This document shows positions 33,113-41,800 of a stretch of 64,000 nucleotides of DNA, one piece after another. How positions within the stretch are numbered: the first letter of the stretch is position 1; each line of letters begins with the position of its first letter. The position numbers and the translations under genes were made by a program. Source of the stretch: Massilia varians (lineage in GTDB: Bacteria; Pseudomonadota; Gammaproteobacteria; Burkholderiales; Burkholderiaceae_D); NCBI RefSeq assembly GCF_027923905.1, contig NZ_AP026966.1, positions 620,001 through 684,000 of the forward strand, in the 5' to 3' direction. Under the pieces are notes generated by a model, which was given only the letters and a program-made list of their open reading frames with translations, was not told the origin of the DNA and made no database searches.

Positions 33113-34918
33113 TCATCCTTTCGTCTCGGCGATCCACCGATCGATCTTCGCTTCCAGCACCGCCAGCGGCAGCGTGCCTTCCCCCAGCACGATCTCGTGG
33201 AATTTCGGCAGGCTGAACTTGCTGCCCAGGGCGGTCTCGGCGCGCTTGCGCAGCTCCATGATCTTCAGCGAACCGATCTTGTAGCCCAGCGCCTGGCCCG
33301 GCCACACCATGTAGCGCTCGATCTGCGCCCTTGCTTCGGCTTCCGAGTAGCCCAGCGTGTCCTGGAAATACTGGATGGCCCGTTCGCGGCTCCAGTCCTT
33401 GGCATGCAGGCCGGTATCCACCACCAGGCGCGCCGCGCGCAGCATCTCGTCGTTCAGGTGGCCGAAATAATCTTCCGGTTTCTCGAACAGGCCCATCTCC
33501 TTGCCCAGGGTCTCGGCATACAGCGCCCAACCCTCGGTGAAGGCATTGTTGCCGCCGAACTTGCGGAAGTTGGGCAGGCCCAGCTCCTGCACCAGGGCGA
33601 TGTGGAAGTGGTGGCCCGGCTGGCCTTCATGCAGGTAGAGCGTGACCATGCCGGTGCTGCCGTACAGCTTCGGATCGTTCACCACCGACCAGAACACGCC
33701 CGGACGCGAGCCGTCGGCGGCTGGCGGGGTGTAGTGGTCCGAGGCGGTGGCGCGCGACAGTTCCGGTTCCAGGCGCAGGTCGAGCGGCGCCTTCGGCTTC
33801 AAGGTGAACAGGTCCGGCAGCTTGGCGCGCACCTTGGCGTCCAGCTCGCGGTAGACGTCGATCACCTGCCGGTCCGAGGTGAACGGCTTGTATTTCGGCT
33901 GCTCCGACACCCAGCGCGGCAGGCCGGCCGCCGGGCCGGTGTAGCCCATCTTCGGACCGGTGAGCGCGTATTCGCCCTGGATGCGCGCCACTTCCTTCAG
34001 GCCGATCTCGTGGATCTGCTCGGGCGTGAGACTGGTGGTGGTCATCGCCGCCACGCGCGCGGCATACCAGGCGGCGCCGTCCGGCAAGGCGTTCCAGCCG
34101 GTGCTGGTGCGCGTCTTCGGCAGGTAGTCCCGTTCCAGGTAGGTGGCCAGGCGTTCGAGCGCGGGATTGAGCTTGTTCGCGATCGTCTTGCGGTAGGCCT
34201 GCGCCAGGCTGCGCTTTTCAAGAGCCGTGAAGCTGGCCGGCATGTTCTTGACCGGCGTGTAGAAGATGCTTTCCTCGGTCCTGGCTGCCACCAGCTGCTT
34301 GAACTGCGGCAGGGCGGACTGGATCGGCTCGCGCGGCTGCACCACGCCGCGCTTGACCCCTTCGCGCATGTTCGCGATCGACTGGTCGATGTAGGGCGCC
34401 AGCTGCGCCAGGCGGCTCAGGTAGGCCCGGTAGTCGCGCACGGTAGTCAAGGGCTGGGCGCCCTGGCCGGAGGCGTAGTTCGCCAGCACCACCGGCATGC
34501 TGCCCATCTGGTCGATCGGGAGCAGGTGTTCCGGGAAGGCGCCCAGCCGCAGCGCGCTGTCCAGCTCGAACTCGAGGATGTCGTAGCTGGTCTGGTCGCG
34601 CTCACCCAGGCGCTCGCGCGGGATGCTTGACAGGCGCTTGAGGTAGCCGCGGTAGAGCGCGAACTGCTGCTCGCGCAGCTTCGGCGAGATCGACAGGCCC
34701 AGCTTGTCGTTGAAGCGGCTGTCGCCGTTCTCGGTGGCCCATACCGGCTCGAAGCGGGCCAGCGACTCGTAGTACTCGTCGGCCAGCGCATTGAGCTGGC
34801 GGCTCTCCGCGCTTGCGGCGGCGGAGGCCGGCTTGGGGGCGTCCACCTGGGCGGCGGCCGGCCCGCAGGCCAGCAGCGCGGCCGCGGCCAGGGCCGCCAG
34901 CTTGAAGCGTGCTTTCAT
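33113..34918 (-). CDS. DUF885-family secreted zinc peptidase-like protein
   Basis: 601 aa with a signal peptide (LAALAAAALLACGPAAA, to about residue 23). The DUF885 domain fills the rest. The metallopeptidase signature is HEGQPGHHFH, an HExxxGH-type zinc site, followed by TEGWALYAE, which supplies the third ligand and is a family hallmark. MVWPGQALGYKIG near the C-terminus is also conserved. Likely a periplasmic carboxypeptidase/dipeptidase. AAGGAA precedes the ATG. It begins 16 bp after the binding-protein gene ends, so both are probably transcribed together. Confidence 0.9.
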   Translation of the reverse strand: MKARFKLAALAAAALLACGPAAAQVDAPKPASAAASAESRQLNALADEYYESLARFEPVWATENGDSRFNDKLGLSISPKLREQQFALYRGYLKRLSSIPRERLGERDQTSYDILEFELDSALRLGAFPEHLLPIDQMGSMPVVLANYASGQGAQPLTTVRDYRAYLSRLAQLAPYIDQSIANMREGVKRGVVQPREPIQSALPQFKQLVAARTEESIFYTPVKNMPASFTALEKRSLAQAYRKTIANKLNPALERLATYLERDYLPKTRTSTGWNALPDGAAWYAARVAAMTTTSLTPEQIHEIGLKEVARIQGEYALTGPKMGYTGPAAGLPRWVSEQPKYKPFTSDRQVIDVYRELDAKVRAKLPDLFTLKPKAPLDLRLEPELSRATASDHYTPPAADGSRPGVFWSVVNDPKLYGSTGMVTLYLHEGQPGHHFHIALVQELGLPNFRKFGGNNAFTEGWALYAETLGKEMGLFEKPEDYFGHLNDEMLRAARLVVDTGLHAKDWSRERAIQYFQDTLGYSEAEARAQIERYMVWPGQALGYKIGSLKIMELRKRAETALGSKFSLPKFHEIVLGEGTLPLAVLEAKIDRWIAETKG

Positions 34919-34934
34919 GGTGTTTCCTTGTGAA

Positions 34935-36071
34935 TCAGTAGCTGGCCAGCGGCGTCAAGGCGCCGTTCTTGAAGGTGTACACCGTGACGGCGGTCTTCTT
35001 CAGGTTGCCCTTCGGGTCATAGCCGTAGGTGCCCACCACGCCCTGGTAGCTGATGCTGTGCATGGCCGCCCCGACCTTGGCCGCATCGACCGAGTTGGCC
35101 GACTTCATGGCCTGGGCGATGAACTTGGTCTGGTCGTAGAACGAAGGCGCATACACGTCCGGGTCGCGCTTGAAGCGGGCCTTGTAGGCGTTGATGAAGG
35201 CCGGGCCGCCCGGCTGCTTGGCCACGATCGCGCCGGCCTGGGCGCAGCGCACGTTCTCGCCTACCGCCGGGCCGCCCAGCTTGGCCATCTCGGGACTGCA
35301 CAGGGTGTCGCCGCCCAGCAGCGGCACGTTCAGGCCGAGCGCCTTCATCTGGCGCGCCATCGGCGCGGCTTGCGGCGCATAGCCGCCGAAGAAGACGGCG
35401 TCGACGCGCTTGGCCTTGAGCGAGGTGAGGATGGCGGCGAAGTCGGTCGCCTTGTCGGTGGTGTACTCGTGGCCGGCGACCTTCATGCCGTTGGCGCTGG
35501 CCTGGCGCTTGAATTCCATCGCGACGCCCTGGCCGAAAGCGGTGCGGTCGTCGATCACGCCGACGTTCTTCACCTTCAGCTCCTTGGCCGCGTAGGCCGC
35601 CACCGAGCCGCCCACCTGGGTGTCGCTGGCGACGATGCGGAACACGGTCGGGTAGCCGGACTGGGTGATCTTGGGATTGGTGCCGACGGTCGACATCAGG
35701 ATGCCGTTGTCGTTGTAGACGCGCGAAGCGGGAATCGCCACGCCCGAGTTGTACGGGCCGAGCACGAACTTCACCTTGGCGTCGGCGAATTTCTGCGCCA
35801 CGTTGACGCCCTGTTTCGGGTCGCCCTGGTCGTCCTCGGACTGCAGCTCGAAGCGGATGGTATTGCCGCCGACCTGGATCTTCTGTGCGTTGAGTTCTTC
35901 GATGGCGAGGCGCACGCCGTTCTCGTTGTCCTTGCCGGCGAAGGCGTTGGAACCGGACAGCGGACCGCTCACGCCGATCTTCACGACCTGTTCGGCGGCG
36001 TTGGCGGTATTGACGTCAATGGCGAGCAGCGCGGCCAGCGCGAGCGGCGCCATGTGCAGTTTGGATGGCAT
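34935..36071 (-). CDS. Branched-chain amino acid ABC transporter substrate-binding protein (LivK-like)
   Basis: 378 aa type-I periplasmic binding protein. Signal peptide to about residue 25 (LALAALLAIDVNTANA). Family features: KIGVSGPLSGSNAFAGKDNENGVRLAIEELN (in pattern), EDDQGDPKQGVNVAQKF, LGPYNSGVAIPAS, FGQGVAMEFK and FFGGYAPQAAPMARQM. It would bind branched-chain or related amino acids. No permease or ATPase gene is adjacent, so it must share transport parts encoded elsewhere. It is followed by the DUF885 peptidase, whose products could be its ligands, and preceded by an Lrp-type regulator on the same strand. Confidence 0.93.
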   Translation of the reverse strand: MPSKLHMAPLALAALLAIDVNTANAAEQVVKIGVSGPLSGSNAFAGKDNENGVRLAIEELNAQKIQVGGNTIRFELQSEDDQGDPKQGVNVAQKFADAKVKFVLGPYNSGVAIPASRVYNDNGILMSTVGTNPKITQSGYPTVFRIVASDTQVGGSVAAYAAKELKVKNVGVIDDRTAFGQGVAMEFKRQASANGMKVAGHEYTTDKATDFAAILTSLKAKRVDAVFFGGYAPQAAPMARQMKALGLNVPLLGGDTLCSPEMAKLGGPAVGENVRCAQAGAIVAKQPGGPAFINAYKARFKRDPDVYAPSFYDQTKFIAQAMKSANSVDAAKVGAAMHSISYQGVVGTYGYDPKGNLKKTAVTVYTFKNGALTPLASY

Positions 36072-36132
36072 TCCCTGGGTCTCCGTTTATATATAAAAAC
36101 GGACGCCATCATCGCATGAAACCCGCCAGCGG

Positions 36133-36618
36133 TTAAGCAGGCAATCCGTGCGAGATCAACTCCAGCGGCAGCGCGGTGGTGCACTTGATCTGCTCCATCG
36201 AGAAGGCCGAGGAGACGCCGGTCAGGCGCGCGGTCTTGATCAGCTTCTTGTAGAAGCGGTCATAGCCGGCGATGTCGGTGGTGACGACCTTGAGCAGGTA
36301 GTCGACGTCGCCGCTCATGCGGTGGAATTCCAGCACTTCCGGCAGCGCGATCACGGCAGCGGCGAAGCGCGCCAGCCATTTTTCGTCGTGCTCGGTGGTG
36401 CGCACGCTGACGAACACCGTCACCGGCAGGCCGACTTTCTCGCGGTTGACGATGCTGACACGGCTTTCGATATAGCCCTCTTCCTCGAGACGCTTGACGC
36501 GTTTCCAGCAGGGCGTGCTGGACAGGCCGACCTTTTCGCTGAGGCCGGAAATGGAGAGGGTGGCGTCCGCCTGTAACGCGGCAAGAATAGCGCAATCAAA
36601 CTTGTCAAGTGAGTTCAT
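36133..36618 (-). CDS. Lrp/AsnC-family transcriptional regulator
   Basis: 161 aa. The N-terminal helix-turn-helix is LSISGLSEKVGLSSTPCWKRVKRLEEEGYI (in family pattern) and the C-terminal ligand-binding RAM domain spans about 70-150 (VTVFVSVRTTEHDEKW, VLEFHRMSGDVDYLLKVV). ATG 36618 is used; a GTG six bases earlier is also in frame. Two overlapping perfect palindromes lie directly upstream and suggest autoregulation. It is divergent from the cysteine desulfurase fusion and upstream of the LivK-like gene, so either may be a target, fitting amino acid sensing. Confidence 0.93.
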   Translation of the reverse strand: MNSLDKFDCAILAALQADATLSISGLSEKVGLSSTPCWKRVKRLEEEGYIESRVSIVNREKVGLPVTVFVSVRTTEHDEKWLARFAAAVIALPEVLEFHRMSGDVDYLLKVVTTDIAGYDRFYKKLIKTARLTGVSSAFSMEQIKCTTALPLELISHGLPA

Positions 36619-36624
36619 TTTCAC

Positions 36625-36640
36625 TATATCGATATATCGA
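36625..36640. promoter_or_regulatory. Overlapping palindromes, candidate Lrp-type operator
   Basis: TATATCGATATA (36625-36636) and TCGATATATCGA (36629-36640) are both perfect 12-bp palindromes that overlap, starting seven bases upstream of the lrp-like ATG. AT-rich palindromes at this position are typical sites of autoregulation in this family; binding itself is inferred. Confidence 0.5.
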
Positions 36641-36767
36641 GAACGTATATGCTAATCCCGCGCCATAATGCGGATAAATTAGGATATGTTTACCGGCGCG
36701 ACTCCGTAACATACTCATCAACAATAACACGATCCGCAGCAATTAATTACTTTTTTGTAATGTGATG

Positions 36768-38732
36768 ATGAACAACGAAGTCTACCTCGACGCCAACGCC
36801 ACTTCGCCGGTCCTCCCGGCAGCCATCGAAGCGGCGGCCGCCGCCATGCGGGAGGGCTTCGGCAACCCGAGCAGCAGCCACGCCTGCGGCCTGCGCGCCA
36901 AGGCCCTGCTCGATGCCACGCGCGCCCGGGCGCGCCGCGTGCTGGGCGCCGCCACCGGGAGGGTGATGTTTACGAGCGGGGCGACCGAAGGCATCCAGAC
37001 CGCGGTGCTGTCGGCGCTGTGCGCGGTGCGCGAACGGCGTGCGCGCGGCGAAGCCTGCGGCGACCTGCTGCTCTACGGCGCCACCGAGCACAAGGCGGTC
37101 CCGGAAAGCCTGGCGCACTGGAACCGCCTGCTCGGCACCGGGCTGGAACTGCGTGCGCTGCCGGTCGACGGCAGCGGACGCCATTGTCTCGACCAGCTGC
37201 GTGAACTGGCGCCGCGTGCCGCTCTGGTGTGCACCATGGCCGCCAACAACGAAACCGGCGTCGTGTCCGACCTGGATGGCATCGCGCGCGTGCTGCTGGA
37301 AACGGGCAGTCCCGCGCTGTGGATGGTCGACTGCGTGCAGGCGCTCGGCAAGCTGCCCCTCGCCCTCGACGCCACCCGGATCGACTACGCCCCCTTCTCG
37401 GGCCACAAGCTGTATGCGCCCAAGGGCATCGGCCTGCTGTACGTGCGCGAAGGCGCGCCCTACACGCCGCTGATGTGCGGCGGCGGCCAGGAAGCCGGGC
37501 AGCGCTCCGGCACCGAGAACATGGGCGGCATCGCCGCTTTTGGAGCGGTGCTCGGCGCGCTGGAAGAGGGCGGCACCTTCCGCACCCACGCCCAGCTACG
37601 CGTCTACCGCGACCGCCTTGAGGCAAGCCTGCGCGAAGCCTTCCCGGGCCTGGTGTTCAACGCCCCGCTCGAACACGCCCTGCCCACCACGCTGAATTTC
37701 TCGGTGCCGGGCCTGGGCAGCAAGGAGCTGCTCGACCTGTTCGATGCCGCCGGCGTGCGCGTCAGCGCGGGGTCGGCCTGTTCGGCCGCCAAGGCGGCGC
37801 CCAGCTATGTGCTCGATGCGATGGGCGTGCCCCTGGCGCGCAGCGCCTCGGCCGTGCGCCTGTCGTTCGGGCCGCTGGCGGACGACGACTTCATCGAGGC
37901 CGCCTGCGCCCGCATCGCGCACTGTGGCCGCGCGCTGGCGCAGGCAAGGCCGGCGGCGCGCCTGCAACAGACGGAGGCGGGCGGCGCCAGCGGCTGGCTG
38001 CTGTTCGACGACGAGGGCCGACACTGCATCGCGATCGATCCGCCGGAAGCGCTGGCGGCGCGCATTGCCGCCGACCTGAGCACGCGCGAATGCCGCCTGC
38101 TGGCCTGTTTCGCCACCGGCCAGGGCGCCGGCGGCGCCGACACGCTGTGCGACATCCTGGGCTTGAGGCCGGGCTGGCCGGGCGGGGCCCAGCAGGTGGA
38201 GCTTGCCGGCGCCAGGCTCGACGCGATCGCGCTGGGCCGCGACGTGCTGGCAAAAAATGGCGACAGCTACCTGCTGGGGCGTCCGGAAAACGGCGCGCTG
38301 GCCCCGGGCGCGGTGCGCTTCGTGTTCGGCACCGACCCGGGGAACGACGGCTTCGACGCCGCCCTGCATTGTCACCGGATCGGCGAACCCGCGGTGTCGC
38401 GTCCCGGCGCCGATGCCCTGCCGGACGAGGGCATCGACCTCGACCCGACCACGGCCGCCGCCTACCTGGCGGCCCACCCCGACGCCCTGCTGGTCGACGT
38501 GCGCGAGCTGCCGGAACACGCGGCGGCCTGCGCCCAGCTGCGCGGGCGCGGCGCCCAGCACGTGCCGCTGTCGCAGCTGGCCGGCCAGGCGGCGCACTGG
38601 CTGCGCGAACCGCGTCCGCTGGTGTTCCTGTGCCGCAGCGGCAACCGCAGCGCCCGCGCCGCGCGCCTGCTGCGCCGCCTCGGCCATGCCCAGGCCTGGC
38701 ACGTGGCGGGCGGCCTGGCTTTGGCGGGCTGA
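36768..38732 (+). CDS. Cysteine desulfurase-like / middle domain / rhodanese fusion
   Basis: 654 aa from ATG 36768 (in-frame GTG and ATG lie 6 and 3 bp upstream; no clear ribosome-binding site). Residues 1-390 are a NifS/IscS-like class V aminotransferase: TSGATEG, ANNETG, the PLP lysine Lys214 in SGHK, and the active-site Cys338 in SAGSACSA. Residues 555-654 are a rhodanese domain with Cys622 in CRSGNRSARA. The 150-residue middle part (about 405-545) has the look of a metallo-beta-lactamase fold (GWLLFDDEGRHCIAIDPP, then LLACFATGQGAGGADTL) but without its HxHxDH zinc motif. The protein would take sulfur from cysteine and pass persulfide within one chain. The middle-domain reading is inference. 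Confidence 0.85.
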   Translation: MNNEVYLDANATSPVLPAAIEAAAAAMREGFGNPSSSHACGLRAKALLDATRARARRVLGAATGRVMFTSGATEGIQTAVLSALCAVRERRARGEACGDLLLYGATEHKAVPESLAHWNRLLGTGLELRALPVDGSGRHCLDQLRELAPRAALVCTMAANNETGVVSDLDGIARVLLETGSPALWMVDCVQALGKLPLALDATRIDYAPFSGHKLYAPKGIGLLYVREGAPYTPLMCGGGQEAGQRSGTENMGGIAAFGAVLGALEEGGTFRTHAQLRVYRDRLEASLREAFPGLVFNAPLEHALPTTLNFSVPGLGSKELLDLFDAAGVRVSAGSACSAAKAAPSYVLDAMGVPLARSASAVRLSFGPLADDDFIEAACARIAHCGRALAQARPAARLQQTEAGGASGWLLFDDEGRHCIAIDPPEALAARIAADLSTRECRLLACFATGQGAGGADTLCDILGLRPGWPGGAQQVELAGARLDAIALGRDVLAKNGDSYLLGRPENGALAPGAVRFVFGTDPGNDGFDAALHCHRIGEPAVSRPGADALPDEGIDLDPTTAAAYLAAHPDALLVDVRELPEHAAACAQLRGRGAQHVPLSQLAGQAAHWLREPRPLVFLCRSGNRSARAARLLRRLGHAQAWHVAGGLALAG

Positions 38733-38871
38733 ATCCCGCGCCTGTGTACGGCACCGCACAGTAGCCACCGCCGGCTTCTTCTAGCATGGCGGTGGCCGTG
38801 CGCGCCCTGCGTTTCCTTCCCATTGACCTGCTTCAGGCGTCGCGCGCCGGCGGTCGACAGCGCGCGCCTCT

Positions 38872-41800
38872 GTGTCGAGGTCCCTGTTGAAGCAAGAGAA
38901 GAACCCGAAGGCTGAATCCGGCATCGCCGCAGTCATGAGTAATGCGCGCGATGAGGGCGCACGCGGCCTGCGGGCGCAGCTGGACGAACTGGCCGGCGCG
39001 ATCGACGCCGCATGCGATGCGCTCGACCGCGCCCGCCGGCGCGGCAGCGAACTGCCGCCCGCCGCCGGCGCCATCCTCGACAACAGCCCCCTGATCGACG
39101 CCCAGCTGCGCCAGGCGCGCGGCCAACTGCTGCACGATCGCGGCGCGCTGCCGGGACCCGGGGGCCAGGCCCGCATCCTGGTGCTGGCGCGCGACGCCGT
39201 GCACCGCAATGACGGGCGCATCGAACGCGCCGGGCTGGCGGATCTTCTCGACAGCTCCCGGCAGGAAGCGCCCTTGCTGCTGGCCGAGCTGCGCCTGTTT
39301 CCCGCGGCCTTGCGCCTGGCGCTGCTCGACGGGCTGCGCCAGGTCGCGGTGCGCGGCGCCCGTGCCTGCGAAGAACGCATCCTCGCGGCCGACTGGGCCG
39401 GCAGGCTGCGCGATACCGCCGCGCAGCGCTCCGGCGACCTGGTCCTGCTGGTGGCCGACATGGCGCGGCAGGCGGAGCCGATGGGCAGCAGCTTCGTGGC
39501 GGAACTGTCACGCCGCCTGCAGGGGCAGGGGCCGGTGGTCGCGCAGGCACTCGGCTGGATCGATGCGCGCCTGGCCGACCAGGGCTCCAGCATCGGCCAG
39601 ATGGTCGCGGACGAGCGCGACGCCATGGCGGCGGACGGCACCCGGGTGGCGCACACCCTGGCCAGCCTGCGCCTGCTCGGCGGGATCGACTGGCGGCTGC
39701 TGCTCGAAGGCGCCAGCACCGTCGAACCGATCCTGCGCGCCGACCCGGACGGCAGTTATCCACGCATGGATGGCCCCACGCGCGACCTGTACCGCCTGGC
39801 CGTCGAACGGCTGGCGCGCCGCAGCCGGCGCAGCGAGACCGAGGTGGCGCAAGAGGCGCTGGCCCTGGCGGGCCGCAACCTGACGCCCGGCGAAGGAGGG
39901 CTCGACGCACGCCGGCGCCACATCGGCTACTACCTGGCCGGCCCCGGCTTGCCGGCACTGGAAGCGCGGCTGCAGCCGCGCCCCGGCCTGGCCGCGGGCC
40001 TGGGGCGGCGCCTGCGCCACGCGCCGCTGGCGGCGCGCATCGCCGGCGTAGGGGTGCTCACGCTGCTGTTCGCGGCGGCGGTCGTGATCGCCGCGCGCCA
40101 GCAGGGCGCCGGCCTCGGGCTGCAGATCGTCATCGGACTGCTTGCGCTGGTCGGTGCGAGCGGCCTGGCGCGTTCGCTGGTCGACATGATGGCCGCCTGG
40201 CTGGCAAGCCCGGCCCCGACTCCGCGCATGGACTTCGACGACGGCATCCCGGCCGAGGAGCAGGCCCTGGTGGCGGTGTCGGCGCGCCTGGTCAACAGCG
40301 CCCAGCTCGACGCGCTGTGCCGCGACCTGGAGGTGCGCTACCTGGCCAACCGCGATCCGCGCCTGCGTTTCTGCCTGCTGGCCGACCTGTACGACGCGCC
40401 TGGCGAGACCATGCCGGGCGACGAGGCGCTGGTGGCGCATGCCGCCGCCGCCATCGAGACCCTCAACCGCAAGCATGCGCGCGACTACCGCTTCCCCACC
40501 ATCGACGAAGACGGCCAGCCCGCGACCGGCAGGGTGCGCGTCGAACCCTTCCTGCTGCTGCAGCGTCCCAGGACGTGGAACGCCGGCGAGCACGCCTGGA
40601 TCGGGCGCGCCCGTCGCCGCGGCCAGCTGGCGGACCTGAATGCCTTCCTGGCGGGAACCGGGCGCGAGCGTTTCGCGGCGGTGGCCGGCAACACGGCCGG
40701 GCTGGCGGAGATGCGCTACGTGATCACGCTCGACGCCGCCACCGACCTGCCGCGCGACGCGGCGCGGCGCCTGGTCGGCGCCATGGCCCATCCGCTCAAC
40801 CAGCCGGCGCTCGATGCCGGCGGCACCCGCGTGGCCGAAGGGCACGCGATGCTGCGTCCGCTCGTCGGCGGCGCATTGCCCGACCCGCAGGCATGCCGCT
40901 ACCAGCGCATGTGGCTCGAAGGCCACGGCACCTGGGCCGCCGCACTGGCCGGGAGCGAGTCCGAAGCGCAGGGCATGTTCGGCTGGTCCGCCATCTACGA
41001 GGTCGATGCCTACGAACGGGTGCTGCGCGGCCGCCTGCCGGACGAAGTCCTGCCGGCTCCCGGCATCGTCGACGAAGGCTGCCTGCACGCCAGGAGCGAC
41101 TGCGAGGTGCGGCTTGCCGAAGCGCTGCCCGGCAGCTACGGCGAACATGCGGTGCGCCGCCACCGCGCGGTGCGCGCGGCCTGGCAGGTGGCCGGCTGGA
41201 TCCGCCCGCGAATCGGCAAGGCCAAGGGCGAGCGCGAAGCCAACCCGATGACCGCCGGCGCCCGCTGGCAGCTGTTCGACACCCTGCGCGACAGCCTGGT
41301 GGCGCCGGCGCTGGCGGCCCTGCTGGTGCTGTGCTGGAGCCGGCTGACGGAGCCCGCGTTCTGGACCGCCATGGTGCTGTCGGTGTTCTTCCTGCCGGCC
41401 CTGCTGGGCAGCCTGGTGGCGCTGAGCGACCGCCCCCACGATGCGCCCTGGCGCCAGCACCTCGACAGCTGGGCGCGCGGCGCGCGCGTGCCGCTGGTGC
41501 GCGCGGCGCTGGCGACCAGCTTCCTGCCGCATGCGGCCTGGTGCCAGCTCGATGCGGTGCTCAAGGCGCTGTGGCGCAGCCGGGTGTCGCGCCGGCGCCA
41601 GCTGGAATGGCGCCCGGCGGCGCTGGCGCGCCCGGCCAGGGTGGTGGCCAACAACTGGCTGACGATGTGGTTCGCGCCGGCGCTGGCGGTGGCGACCAGC
41701 CTGCTGCTGACCTTCGCCAACCCGTATTCCCTGTTCACGGCAGCCCCGGTCCTGCTGGTGTGGTTCCTGTCGCCGCTGCTGGCCTGGTGGACCAGCCTGC

